Made by a program: the position numbers and the translations under genes. A stretch of DNA of 64,000 nt from Cryoendolithus antarcticus (lineage: Eukaryota; Ascomycota; Dothideomycetes; Cladosporiales; Cladosporiaceae), in contig NAJO01000006.1 in assembly GCA_002077065.1 (NCBI GenBank), positions 1,178,001 to 1,242,000 of the forward strand, in the 5' to 3' direction. The notes under the pieces are model-generated. The model saw nothing but the letters and a program-made list of their open reading frames with translations, had not been told where the DNA came from and did not search any database. Of this stretch, positions 12,534 to 22,845 are shown piece after piece. The number at the start of each line of letters is the position of its first letter. Position 1 is the first letter of the stretch.

Positions 12534-14541
12534 ATGCACAGACACACACTGGTACCATTGTCGAACAAAGAACCACACGACCGACAGCATATCCGAATGC
12601 AAACCGTTGTACCAGCAGCGCACCGATTCTCAGCACTCCAACAATACCACTCTGCATGCGCATACCGATCAGCCATGGCACGGAGCCCATCCAGACGCTT
12701 GAGAGATAGGACGCATGGCGTCGTGCGATCCACCAACTTGTTCGGCCTTGGTGACCCAGCACGACCGAGAGAGGCAGCTGCGATACTGGCCAATTTGGCG
12801 AGGACACATGCTCCTGGGACTGTGCCAGCACCTGCAATTCCAGTGGCGCCTCCACTCCCTCAGGGTCTTCCGCCCCCGCCTCCGCCTCCGCCTCCGCCTT
12901 CACCGCCGCAACCGGGTCTTCCACCAGGTCCTCCACCCGATGGGCCGCAGATACCTGGTGGCCCGGGTCCTGCACCGGAACCGATACCACCAGGCGGAGA
13001 TGATGGAGCCAATCAACCCGACAGCGGTGCGCCAGCAGTCCCTGACGGCAATGGACCGAATGATCTAGATCCTGGTCCTGGTCCACCAGACGGTGGTGCT
13101 GACGACGATGAGCAATTGCCACCAGATTGTGAGTAATGCACGACATCAGCGTCGGCGTATTTCAAAGCTGACTTTCGCGACTGTAGGGCCCGACATGATG
13201 TTCACCGCTGCTGAAATAGCGGGTCTATACAATCGAGATGAAGCCAGAGAAGCGCTTCGACAGGCGTCCTTCAGAAATCGTACTTGGCATTGTGGACACA
13301 GGCTTGGTGAAGGCAGTTTCGGCTTCGTGTTTGCCGCATACCAGCTGGATGCTCATCACGCTATTACTGATATCGCTGCTGTGAAGGACTGTTATGTGAG
13401 ACAAGAATCATGGGATACCTGGTATCACTGGGACGGTGATGCCAGAGACGCTGTGAATCGGCTCCCCATCGAAGTCGGAACGCTCACAGCTATCCAAAAT
13501 CGCAGCACCTCCGGCTCCGGAAAGATTGTTCGCCTCCGGCATGCTTGCCCTGTGAACATGACCAAGCATACTTACCGCATATACATGGAATACCTAGAAG
13601 GTACACTTGAACAAGCGACACTGGCCCAGCATGCAGTCCACTTTCCAGAACCGTTTATCTGGAGATGGCTCGAAGACCTCACCGAAGCCTGCTTGGTTAT
13701 GTCTGAAGGCTCCATAGACGAAGCCAGACCTGGGCCAGCAGACTGGAAATCTATCGTGCACCGTGACATCAAGCCTGGCAACGTCTTAATCCGAGATCCG
13801 CCCGGTGACCATTGGAGAACCATCCCCGGCTGTCGCATAGCAGACTGGGGCGGCGCTGTCTATACTAATGCAGCCGATCCGCATAGTCCAACGAGCTACA
13901 ACTACCATGCCGGCACATACGGCTTCCGACCAACGGAGCTCGTAGGCATCATCGATCGGGTGACAGGGACACCTACGAATAACGGACTAATAGGCGACCA
14001 CTCGAACATTTGGCAAATCAGCGCAACCATGATAGCCGTGGCTGATCTGTCACCGCATCCTGAGGGGGACAACTTCGACCCCGGGTTCACAGGCCGTGTG
14101 GCGCGACCTCGGCAACGGCTCTACAGCGACACGCTAAAGACTCTGCTGTACTGGTGTGTCCGCGTGGAAGCAGAGGACCGTGTCGACTTACACACGCTAC
14201 AACGCACTATCCGGCGACATACCAGAGGCGCAGGAGCCGGAGACTCCCCGGATCTGGCAGATGGTGCTCGACACGAAGATGACAATCTCAGAATGCGGTA
14301 CGTGCCTAAGTGGCCAAACAGGTGGGTGTACAGGCAACACATGAGCCTTCCAAGAAGGAAGCAGCCTGACTTGCCGCCACTACCGACTGAAGTGGAGGAC
14401 GAGGACGACGAAGAGGGTACAGCCTCTACCGAGGGGAATGAACACCACCCAATCGGAATCTCTTCGGGCCCGGGACCGCGCAACTTTCCTGCTGTTGAGG
14501 GCGAAGCCATAGAAGAGGAATATCAGGAGGATTCTGATTAG
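12534..14541 (+). CDS. Atypical protein kinase, paralog 2 of 3, with polyproline N-terminus
   Basis: Exons 12534-13128 and 13187-14541 (58-base intron; donor GTGAGT, acceptor TGTAG), 649 aa, or 602 aa if the in-frame ATG at 12675 (MARSPSRRLRD) is used. Residues about 95-195 are Pro/Gly-rich with a long polyproline run, then an acidic patch. The kinase domain starts near 230: glycine loop LGEGSFGFVF (238-247), AVK lysine (265), HRDIKPGN (390-397) and DWG (418-420) in place of DFG, keeping the metal-binding Asp. So all key catalytic residues are present, unlike paralog 1. A conserved WLEDLTEACLVMSEGSIDE block is shared with paralog 1. The acidic C-terminal tail (EDEDDEE, EEEYQEDSD) is extra. 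The first intron falls at the same codon as in paralog 1, before a PDM motif. Function unknown; the polyproline run suggests SH3/WW/profilin contacts (inference). Confidence 0.78.
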
Positions 14542-15177
14542 GAGATGGGGTAGATTCATAGCCGAGCAAGCACGGTACGCGAATGACACAAGACGCGGAC
14601 CACTCGAAGATTGCTCACGTTCGGCCTTGCTCGTATACACTGCGCTGCAATAACGAATAGCTGTTGATGCTACCTGCGAGACCGCCTAAGGGGCACAACA
14701 CTCTCCGACAGCGCGCATACAACTTGCCAGTTGCGGCGCTGCATATATAAGTGTTCTCCACCACGATGAGTCGCTTAGCGGTTCGCTTTTCCTATCACTC
14801 GCGTGCACGGCTCATCGCATGATATTCATGAAAGATCCGGCGCATCTGTCCGACCCCCCTATGGCTCGTCGAAGCCCCATTCCCACATAGTCTCGTCCAG
14901 TGCAGCGGATGTACATCTACTACCAATACACATGGTGCATGGTAGTAACAAATTGCCTCAAGCCTGTACGGTGTGGCTGCGCAAAGATGCATCTTTGCCC
15001 GGATCCGGTTGACAGAAAGAGGATATTCGGAAGTCTCACGCAAAGACTTTGCAGGCCCAGTCAGCCACGTCTCTGCTGATGGCCCGATCTGGAAACATTG
15101 TGAATTGCAGATAAGATGACAACATCCTGAGTGTTATAGAGCTGGGTGTGAGGAAGCGAGAGATCAATTTGTCGAAG
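14542..15177. other. Intergenic with TATA-like box
   Basis: About 640 bases between kinase paralogs 2 and 3. A TATA-like sequence lies at 14743-14750 (see separate entry). An 18-codon frame begins just after it at 14765; nothing else is supported. Confidence 0.4.
14743..14750 (+). promoter_or_regulatory. TATA-like box upstream of kinase paralog 3
   Basis: ATATATAA, the clearest TATA-like element in this gap. It lies about 430 bases before the start codon of the third kinase, so it would imply a long leader. Assignment is by motif only. Confidence 0.25.
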
Positions 15178-16971
15178 ATGGGCCCAAAGAAAACTGGAGC
15201 GGCCGGGACCCGGCAGTCTACACGCCTGAAGGAACAGCAGGAACAGCAGGGACAGAACGAGACGAAGAAAAGAAAACGTAAGGATGACGAGGACGATGAA
15301 AACGTGGCTGACCCGTCGGAGCGGCCAAAGGGCAAGAACGTCAAGGGGAAAGCACCCGTTGAGGACTCAGACAGCGACGATGCGCGACCGCAGAGACCAC
15401 AGATGAGAGGGAAAGGTCGTGGAAACAAGGCTGCGCCGCCCATAGCAAAAAACGAGAACGCTGGTGAAGGTCCGGCGCCACCTGCAAGTCCAACCAAGCC
15501 GGAGCCAGAGCCAGAAGCTGGAGAAGAGCCAGAAGCTGAGGGAGAGCTAGAGACGGGGCTTGCACCGGCACCTGTTGTCGAGAACGGAGGATGCGAACCA
15601 GTCCCAGATGCAGAACAGCAAGCGTTGATTGCCAGGGTGAAGGCTTACAATACTAAGAACCCTTATAATGGCTGGCAGCAACATGAACTTGGAGCAGGCG
15701 GACAAGGTGTCGCATTCATCTTGTTCCTCACAGACAAGCAAGGGAATATTACGGAGCGCCAGGTAATGAAAGACGCTTTCATCAGCCCGGAGGACTGGAA
15801 TGACTGGACCAGGTGGTCCGGCAATCCAAGATTCAGAACGCTGGACGACTGTGAGCCGATCGAAGTGCACGCACAGAGGACCATAAGCAATGCGTTCTGT
15901 CCGAACAGTGTTGGCTTCAATTCGCGTCGACGAATAGACAAAGATTTCTTCCTACGTATTCTCATGGGTGGGAATCAATCCTCCCCTGCTGTGTACGTGC
16001 GTTAGGCTAACGATTCGCGCAGCTTGGTGTCCACACGGCGAGCTCAGCGGTCTCATGCCGGACCCGTTCGTGACAGCGGAGGGTCAGCCTAATGTCCTCG
16101 ACGAAACGGCTGAGCAGGCTCCTGGGATACCGGAGGCCGCCCTTTGGAAGCTCTTCCTTGACTTGACGAACGCTTGCTGCTTCATGGCGTTCGGTCAGCT
16201 CGATGGCAAGAAGTGTCCGAAGGACGATTGGCGACCTATCGTCCGTCGTGATCTGAAGCCTGACAACATATTACTGTCGGAGCCTAAGGATGACTCTTGG
16301 CCATCGTATCCCACTGCGCGTGTAGGTGACTTCGGATTGGCCGCATACACAGACTTGAAAGACCCAGAGAACCCCCCGGGGATATGGGATAAGATCTGAG
16401 ATTGGTACTCCTGGTTATCAGCCGTGAGTCACGCTTTCTGAGCACACCACTGATGGTCATACATACTAAACCACTCTAGCATTGAATTCTTTGCCATTTA
16501 CAAGCCTGACGACTCCGTGAGATGTTACGGGAAACTGGATCCCGACAAGACCAACGTATGGGGCATCGGTGCCATTATGATGAGATTGATTGAAGTCCAG
16601 AATACTGCACAAGCCTTAGATTCAGCGTCTGTTGTGAGACTAATGAGGTCAGGACTCGCGAGAAAGTCCCGCGACCATTGGACAGCGGACTTCTCCTAAA
16701 GAACAGATCTATCCCTGATATGCGGGTGACCGCAATAGCCAAGTCGATATACTCGAGCGCACTCACGAAAATGGTCGAAAGCTGCGTCAAGACCATGCGC
16801 AGCAACCGAGTTGGTGTCATGAAGCTTCGGAAAGATATCATCCAGCACATCGAAAGCAAACCAGAATATGTCCGGCTACAGACAACCGCGCACACCGTTG
16901 GCGAAGCCGGAGGAGCATACGACCTTGCTTTCGATCCGGTGGACAGGTATAAGATAAAGCTTAGTAAATAG
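15178..16971 (+). pseudogene. Protein kinase paralog 3, frameshifted (probable pseudogene)
   Basis: The start ATG at 15178 opens a basic/acidic N-terminus (KKRKRKDDEDDE, like a nuclear localisation signal). A divergent kinase domain follows: HELGAGGQGVAF (169-180), QVMK lysine (198), RRDLKPDN in place of HRDLKPEN, and an intact DFG (GDFGLAAYTD). Probable introns are 15968-16022 (weak GTGGGA donor) and 16424-16479 (GTGAGT donor, TACTAAACC branch). Two breaks remain. First, the frame ends at TGA 16397-16399, yet the next frame continues with IGTPGYQP, the expected post-DFG segment, so one base appears to be extra. Second, a frame change is needed between about 16600 and 16680 to reach the C-lobe (16678-16971). 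Either this copy is decaying, or unseen introns or assembly errors exist. The QRD/HRD/RRD series across the trio shows relaxed conservation. Confidence 0.62.
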
Positions 16972-17555
16972 ATGTATTAATTCGGCGGATGCCCTGGATA
17001 CACCATCCTGGCTCATCTTGAGGGTCCTTGGGTTCTGATACGGACGGCAACTGCAACGTAGCCTAGTTGACGGGACACAGAGATACGAGCATTCAGATTA
17101 AGGAGCGCAGCACGACGACTCTTGTTGGTGTGACCTCTGGTTGTTGGGGCGCCGCAGCGCTAGCTAGCCTTCACAAAGGCAGCCGCGTTCCGAGCGAGGT
17201 GAGATAGACTGCTTGATGCCTTGGAGCTTTGACGCTTTCCGTAACGATAGCCAGAACTACTGTAGAGCGCTTCACTGAACTCGTGTGACGCGTAGATAAC
17301 ATGAGTAATAAGTAACGCTACCTCGGGACCTTGGGCAAGCGCGAGGACTAAAGTTAGATTTTCCACCTAGCGGCTGTCTCCGCTATTGGCGATTAACCTT
17401 GAAGCGAACCAGCTGCACTAGAATGGTCACAGACAGATCACTAGACAGAAGCGCCACAGCCGCGCGCGGGACTACAGGTAAGTCGCTATCAGCGGACGAG
17501 GTGATCTTCAAGAGTTCGCCGCAGCAGCAGCTGCTACCGGCAGCGCACATTGATA
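16972..17555. other. Intergenic, no supported gene
   Basis: About 580 bases between the third kinase and the membrane protein. Only short frames are present, none with recognisable features. Confidence 0.45.
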
Positions 17556-18746
17556 ATGCCCTTTCCACTTTCCTTCCAGTCCACTGTTCCACCCTCACAA
17601 GACCACTCCTCTTCGTTACGCCTGCCCGCGCAAAAGCGCATCTCGATACCGAATGCGCATCGTTTGAATGCGATCACTGAGGGCCCCAGACCAGCCAACG
17701 CACCGGGACCAGCGTTTCAGCCGCGGTCCATCTTACACAACAGTCTCAGCTCGTCGCAAGCAGCGTCAACGCGCACTGCGCCGCCGCCATATACATGGGA
17801 AGCTGAGCCGCACGCTGGAGAGAACGGGTTAGCGCCTGTGGAAGGCGATAAGTTGGCGGAGCTGAGAAGGAAGGAGGGCTTTAAGGACGTGAAGCGGGGA
17901 GGATGGGGAAGATTCGCTCTGATCGCATTGGGCGTTCTGGCTATCATTGCGCTCGCTGTGGGTCTGGGCGTAGGTTTGACCGTCGGCAAGAAGAAGACTC
18001 AGCAAGCTGCGTCAAGTGCAGAGGGCAGTTCTGGGGGTCAGTCCACAGGCGCATCATCTGGGACAGGGAGTCAACAGCAATTCCCACTAGGCGAATGGAG
18101 CTTTGTAACGGCACTGCAGACTGTCGCGACGAACTGCACGTCAAATGCAGCAACATGGAACTGCTACCCGTACCACGTCTTTGATGCCTCGAATGCAGCT
18201 ACGAATAGCAGCAGCCTTACCACCTTCAATTGGGTGATCAGCAACACCTCCGACTTTTACGCTCTCAATGGCACACAGACTACGAGCGAAGTAGGCATTC
18301 CTGCCAATCTCTCCATTAGCAGCACGAACAACCCTTTCGCCCTCAGCTTCACCGATGTTAGCTTAAGCTATGTGGCCCCGGCTGGGAACGAGTCGTCTCC
18401 TCGTTATACGTTTAGCTTCAGCCTACCGAAGACAGTCGTCCCCTCGCCTTCGATTTCGTCGGACAACACAGCAAGTCAGTGCTTCTTCAACAACACCGTA
18501 CTTTCGGGCGCGCTGTACCTGCATGTGAATCGATCGTTCTTCGGTGGCGATCAAGCAACAAGCAATGCACCGGGTAGTGACACGAACTGGCCGTATGCTG
18601 TTGAAATCAGCCAGACGAGTATGGGTGGTCAAGGAGTGCCCGACTGCTACGAGACTGTAAACGGTCAGACCGGGAAGCCGATTGTGAGTGGGCTGGATTC
18701 GCAGCCGACGAGCGAAGAGTGTATATGTCAATACAGGAACTACTGA
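17556..18746 (+). CDS. Single-pass membrane protein with extracellular glycosylated domain
   Basis: Single exon, 396 aa from the ATG at 17556. It is preceded in frame only by TTG-ATA, so the ATG is the natural start. Residues about 1-115 are Pro/Ser-rich and probably cytosolic. A basic patch (DVKRGGWGR) precedes one strong transmembrane helix (FALIALGVLAIIALAVGLGV), then KKK. The remainder is a Ser/Thr/Asn-rich ectodomain with many N-glycosylation sequons (NCTS, NSSS, NTSD, NGTQ, NLSI, NESS, NNTV, NRSF) and six or so cysteines, ending CICQYRNY. The topology is type II (N-in, C-out). Such proteins are common in Dothideomycetes and are often mislabelled as twin-arginine-signal proteins. Probable location is the plasma membrane or cell wall; function unknown. 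Confidence 0.75.
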   Translation: MPFPLSFQSTVPPSQDHSSSLRLPAQKRISIPNAHRLNAITEGPRPANAPGPAFQPRSILHNSLSSSQAASTRTAPPPYTWEAEPHAGENGLAPVEGDKLAELRRKEGFKDVKRGGWGRFALIALGVLAIIALAVGLGVGLTVGKKKTQQAASSAEGSSGGQSTGASSGTGSQQQFPLGEWSFVTALQTVATNCTSNAATWNCYPYHVFDASNAATNSSSLTTFNWVISNTSDFYALNGTQTTSEVGIPANLSISSTNNPFALSFTDVSLSYVAPAGNESSPRYTFSFSLPKTVVPSPSISSDNTASQCFFNNTVLSGALYLHVNRSFFGGDQATSNAPGSDTNWPYAVEISQTSMGGQGVPDCYETVNGQTGKPIVSGLDSQPTSEECICQYRNY

Positions 18747-19474
18747 ATGAACTCATGAGTAATCTGCTTGATCTCCTGCTGTATTACCATACCTAAGGTA
18801 CTGTATTGTCACTCTTCATTGTCACTCTCCGAAAAGTTGAAGAGTCTTGGGGTACTATCATGTCTACGACGGATGACCACTTGCGCCAACCAAACAGATG
18901 GGAGGTCGTCTTCAAGGCAAGGTATTTCGCGCCAGCTTCGACAATTTACTACTTCTTGTTTCGTTGTAATAGTGGAGTGTAGAGTCGCTTCAGCGACAGA
19001 CTCGCGCCATGGAAGGTGATCAGTTATTGCACGAGCGAGTCCATTACTTTGTGAAATGGCGTAATCGACGTCGATGTCGGTCGTTAGAGTGAGCGACTCC
19101 CAGATTCATGGTGGCACGAGCGTCGGGTGCGACTTGTCACAAACGCTGTGCATTGACTGCACTTTCCACATGTACGCAGATCCCTGTTGCATTGTGGAGT
19201 ACGACTGGCAATAAGTGCACCTTCTGTCGCAGTGTGGAGGAGAAGGAGCCATTGGGCCATTCGAGTCTAGCTCAAGAGCGACTATCGACGGACTACACCT
19301 TATCGCACAGCCCACTACAGGCGTTTGCGACGCGTTTTGTGAATGCACGGAGCTCTAGCTTACCCTCAACTACTCCCAGGTAAGACACGGAGGTCAGACC
19401 GGTCCAGTGAGACTAAGAAGCGCGGTTGATCGCTATGAGGCGCTGGCGACACAATCGTAGGAGACGAAGTAGCG
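18747..19474. other. Intergenic, no supported gene
   Basis: About 730 bases between two same-strand genes. Small frames on both strands at 19106-19383 overlap each other and show no domain. The right end should contain the leader of the SP-RING gene. Confidence 0.45.
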
Positions 19475-22447
19475 ATGCTCAAGAGACGACGAGAGAATGA
19501 GGAGCGAGATGCAACGCTGATCGACATGGACGCGAGACTGAATAGCCTACTGGGCATGGGCTTCGAGCTGCGGGGCGGTGAGCTGGTCGGTGGGAGTGAA
19601 GGGGTGAGAAGTGACGCAGGCGCGTTTGAAGCGACCTCTATGGGAAGGAGCGGAGTGGCACAGGCAACACAACGGAATTGGAGAAACTTCACTTCGAACC
19701 GCGATACGACTGGACCTCAAAGACTAGTGACCATACCTGTTCAGTCACCGACGACGGCGTTTCCTGGGACAGCGCGACCAGTACCTCTCCAACCTCGACG
19801 CTCGTCTGATGCACAGGCCCCTGGCCTTGTTATGTACGAATCACCTTCTCTGGGGGATCAGCTACCCACGCCCTCTCCTTCGATAGCACACAGCAGGACC
19901 AAGTCGATTGTCGTCACTAGCATGGATGCACAGGGACGACCTGCCTTGCCATCGCCTGCACTAAGCGACAGTCATGCGCCCAATGCCACCAGACCTTCAT
20001 CCGTATCGTCAACGGCTCCTGCTACGGCATCAAGAGGAAGTCCCTTTGCCTTCACGGCAGGACTGGCAAATGTACAGGCACCGACGCAGTCAACTGTTCC
20101 TCCTTTGATCACCCAGAATGTGCAAGAGGACTCGCCCAGGCCACAATGGGCCGTGTCAAACACCCCAGTACTGTCGTCCAATCGTAGCACGACAACGCAA
20201 TCTGGTCATACTCAATTTAACATACCACGTCAGATGTCTGCAAGTAATGCCTCCAGCCTGATATCTCCGGTCCAGCAGTCGCCACCTGTGCAACCCCAAT
20301 CGCGTGCTGCTGCGCCCAGTACGATCGGAGGCCAATGCTTCATCACCCAAACAGCCATGCGCAGCATGTTCGATGAGTTCTTCAACAAAGCTGCTCCCGA
20401 TCTGACAGAGACAGACTGGGGAAGAAGAGATCTACTGCTCGAAGCCATCAAGCAGAACGACATCTTCTACATTGTGCTCGTTCAAACGTTTTGCCTCCAG
20501 TCAATCATGCCTCAGTCCCTGCCTCGAGAGCTGATCGGAGTCAGCAAAGAGGGATGGAACGCGTTGCATCGTCTACTACGAAGCAACAAACATTGTAGCC
20601 CTGCAGCGTTGCAGTTCACAGCTGCCTTTCCTATGCATCCCCAGGCCATGCTTACGAGCCCTGCCGGGCAGACCTACATCAACTACCTCTCAGCTGTCCG
20701 GGACTTTCTGGTGCTGCTGCCGCATAAGTTGGACCCTCTCATCGAAATCAGCAAAATCCGCTCCGCACCGCCTCTTACTCAAGACATGGCGCACTCTCTG
20801 CGTCTTACATCATCTGTTCTACAGACCACGGTCTTCCGTATGACTGCACGGCTCTTCTGGGGCGCTAGCGACAACAAAGGTCTCAAGTGTCTGGAGGATC
20901 TCCATAAAATTGACCAGCAAACATGGTTCACGCAAAGGTTTTTCCGCACAGATGCCGAGAAAGCTGTCGCATACGAGGCTTTCGCCAACGTGTTCCGCAA
21001 TTTCCAGCAGTGGACCTCGTCTGGTGGCGCGGCAGACGCTTTCAACGTCGCGGGGGAGTTGCGGTTCTTTCATGAGACACCAGCGAGTATGTTGCAAGAA
21101 GAGGCACGGCGCAATGCAAGGCACGTAGCACTACACCGTCAGCAACAAACGGGAAATCAGGTGTTGATGTCCATCAATCAGGCCGCACCCATGCTTGACG
21201 GATCAGGGCATCCGAGACATCAGTCAGTTCATAGAACGCTTGCACCTGCTCCGGTGACTATACAGTCTGCTGCTCGGACGACTGGATCACCACTTACAAT
21301 GGCACCTCACAACCAGAGTGGGTTTTTATACCCAGGCCAAAACGATGGGCCCAGATCGCTCCCTGTACGCCCAGATACAGCTCGCGTTGCACTTCACCAA
21401 GCGCACCTGCTAAGTCCGATTTGTGGTCCTGCGGAACTTCCCAAAGGTTCGCAGCCTTTATATCGCCATGTTGTGAGCTACGCGGTCACGCCTACGAAGA
21501 TCGTGCCGAGCATGAGCTCGCAGATGTTGTCGTTCGAGCTGACCGAGACGGACATCGCCAACATAGCAAAGATCGAGCATGCCATTGCTCCAGGCGGTTT
21601 GGCTTCTCGCATCTTGCAGGAAGGCGATCACCTTTACCGTTTACGATGCTCAGAGATATCTAAAGGCGGCTTCCAGACCGAAAACGCTTGGGTGACCGCA
21701 GACAACTCCTGGCCAGCTAGTATGTCATGTCAATTGAACGATCAATGGCTCGAGACACGAGGCAAGCTGCATCATGGGCGCTACTTGCCGGTCGATCTCA
21801 GCCAGATGATCAGAGCTGGCAGCAACACACTTGCGATTCATCTCGCTCGCGCTGCGAATGACCCCGGGAAGTTCGAGTACGCCATTGCCATCGAGGTCAT
21901 CACCGTGTCATCTCACGCAGCTATTGTTGATGGCATTACGCCTCTGAGCTCCCTCGACTCTCTGGCCTCCATCAAGCAGTCCCTCTCTGGCACCTCAGGC
22001 ACCCCGGCCTGTGACGACGATCTCGTGTTGACCTCGAGCACCCTGTCTATCAACCTCTTCGATCCCTTCACAGCCGATCGGATGTTCACCGTTCCGGTAC
22101 GAGGCAACGCTTGCCTCCACCGCGACTGCTTCGATCTCGAAACCTTCATGGGCCAATGTCAGCGCGAGAAGCTAGGCTTCCCTTGCGTCGTAGATTGCTG
22201 GCGCTGTCCGATCTGCAAAGCAGATATCAGACCACAGTCGCTCATCAAAGATGGATTTCTGGTCGATGTGAGGGAGAAGCTGGAGAAATTGGGCATGTTG
22301 GACACGAGGGCGATTGTTGTAGAGGCTGATGGATCCTGGAGAGCGAAGGTGGAAGAGAGGACTGGAGTGCGGAGTCCGAGTATGGAGGTGGAGGGTGCTG
22401 GAGCGGCAGCTGAGAAGAGAGTCGTGGAGATCATTGAGCTTGACTGA
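19475..22447 (+). CDS. MIZ/SP-RING zinc finger protein (SUMO E3 ligase-like)
   Basis: Single exon, 990 aa. The N-terminal 60 residues are charged and may form a coiled coil (MLKRRRENEERDATLIDMDARL). Residues about 65-300 are Ser/Pro/Gln-rich and disordered. A central helical part (about 310-550) contains FWGASDNKGL and the following segment. The C-terminal SP-RING lies at about 868-920 with the order C-x-H...C...C...C-x2-C (ACLHRDC, GQC, CWRCPICKADI), as in PIAS/Siz and the animal Zimp proteins. SP-RING domains bind the SUMO-charged Ubc9 and promote SUMO transfer in the nucleus. A region upstream (about 690-810) containing RLRCSEISKGG and DQWLETRGKL resembles the PINIT-like domain that normally precedes SP-RING. 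No SAP domain is obvious at the N-terminus, which separates it from canonical Siz1. An upstream exon is possible. Confidence 0.78.
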   Translation: MLKRRRENEERDATLIDMDARLNSLLGMGFELRGGELVGGSEGVRSDAGAFEATSMGRSGVAQATQRNWRNFTSNRDTTGPQRLVTIPVQSPTTAFPGTARPVPLQPRRSSDAQAPGLVMYESPSLGDQLPTPSPSIAHSRTKSIVVTSMDAQGRPALPSPALSDSHAPNATRPSSVSSTAPATASRGSPFAFTAGLANVQAPTQSTVPPLITQNVQEDSPRPQWAVSNTPVLSSNRSTTTQSGHTQFNIPRQMSASNASSLISPVQQSPPVQPQSRAAAPSTIGGQCFITQTAMRSMFDEFFNKAAPDLTETDWGRRDLLLEAIKQNDIFYIVLVQTFCLQSIMPQSLPRELIGVSKEGWNALHRLLRSNKHCSPAALQFTAAFPMHPQAMLTSPAGQTYINYLSAVRDFLVLLPHKLDPLIEISKIRSAPPLTQDMAHSLRLTSSVLQTTVFRMTARLFWGASDNKGLKCLEDLHKIDQQTWFTQRFFRTDAEKAVAYEAFANVFRNFQQWTSSGGAADAFNVAGELRFFHETPASMLQEEARRNARHVALHRQQQTGNQVLMSINQAAPMLDGSGHPRHQSVHRTLAPAPVTIQSAARTTGSPLTMAPHNQSGFLYPGQNDGPRSLPVRPDTARVALHQAHLLSPICGPAELPKGSQPLYRHVVSYAVTPTKIVPSMSSQMLSFELTETDIANIAKIEHAIAPGGLASRILQEGDHLYRLRCSEISKGGFQTENAWVTADNSWPASMSCQLNDQWLETRGKLHHGRYLPVDLSQMIRAGSNTLAIHLARAANDPGKFEYAIAIEVITVSSHAAIVDGITPLSSLDSLASIKQSLSGTSGTPACDDDLVLTSSTLSINLFDPFTADRMFTVPVRGNACLHRDCFDLETFMGQCQREKLGFPCVVDCWRCPICKADIRPQSLIKDGFLVDVREKLEKLGMLDTRAIVVEADGSWRAKVEERTGVRSPSMEVEGAGAAAEKRVVEIIELD

Positions 22448-22845
22448 GGAGCATAGCATTTGCTGAGGGGGGAGTCAATGACCGAGATGTCCGTGGAGAT
22501 GGTGTCAGATTAGTGTAGGCGTTGGGGGCATGAGGGACTTTATTGCTGTACATATACCATTACTTGCATGGCTGCTGGCGTACTTGTAGCGAGTCTCACC
22601 CTTCACAGACTCAAGACTCCACGTTGTGAGAGCGCAGATCGTCCAGGAGAAGCCACAGCTCACAGGGGCAGTCTACAAATGAAGTTCCGGCACCACGTTT
22701 CTCCGGCGCATTCACTTCACCTCCATCATTCGCGACTGCTGCACAACCGAGCAGTCGTACATGATCCGCACACCAGTACACATGCAGTGACCACCCTTCC
22801 TACTCCCAGCGAGTCGCGCATAGCTCGCACCCACTCTTCCTTACC
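22448..22845. promoter_or_regulatory. Intergenic and TAF9 promoter region
   Basis: About 400 bases between two same-strand genes. The last 100 bases before the TAF9 start are pyrimidine-rich, like a fungal leader. No other feature is seen. Confidence 0.4.

Noticed and set aside
10776..16971. Kinase trio considered as part of a secondary-metabolite or fungal immunity (NLR/HET) cluster
   Set aside because: No HET, NACHT, WD40-NLR, PKS or NRPS gene lies nearby; the adjacent genes are housekeeping.
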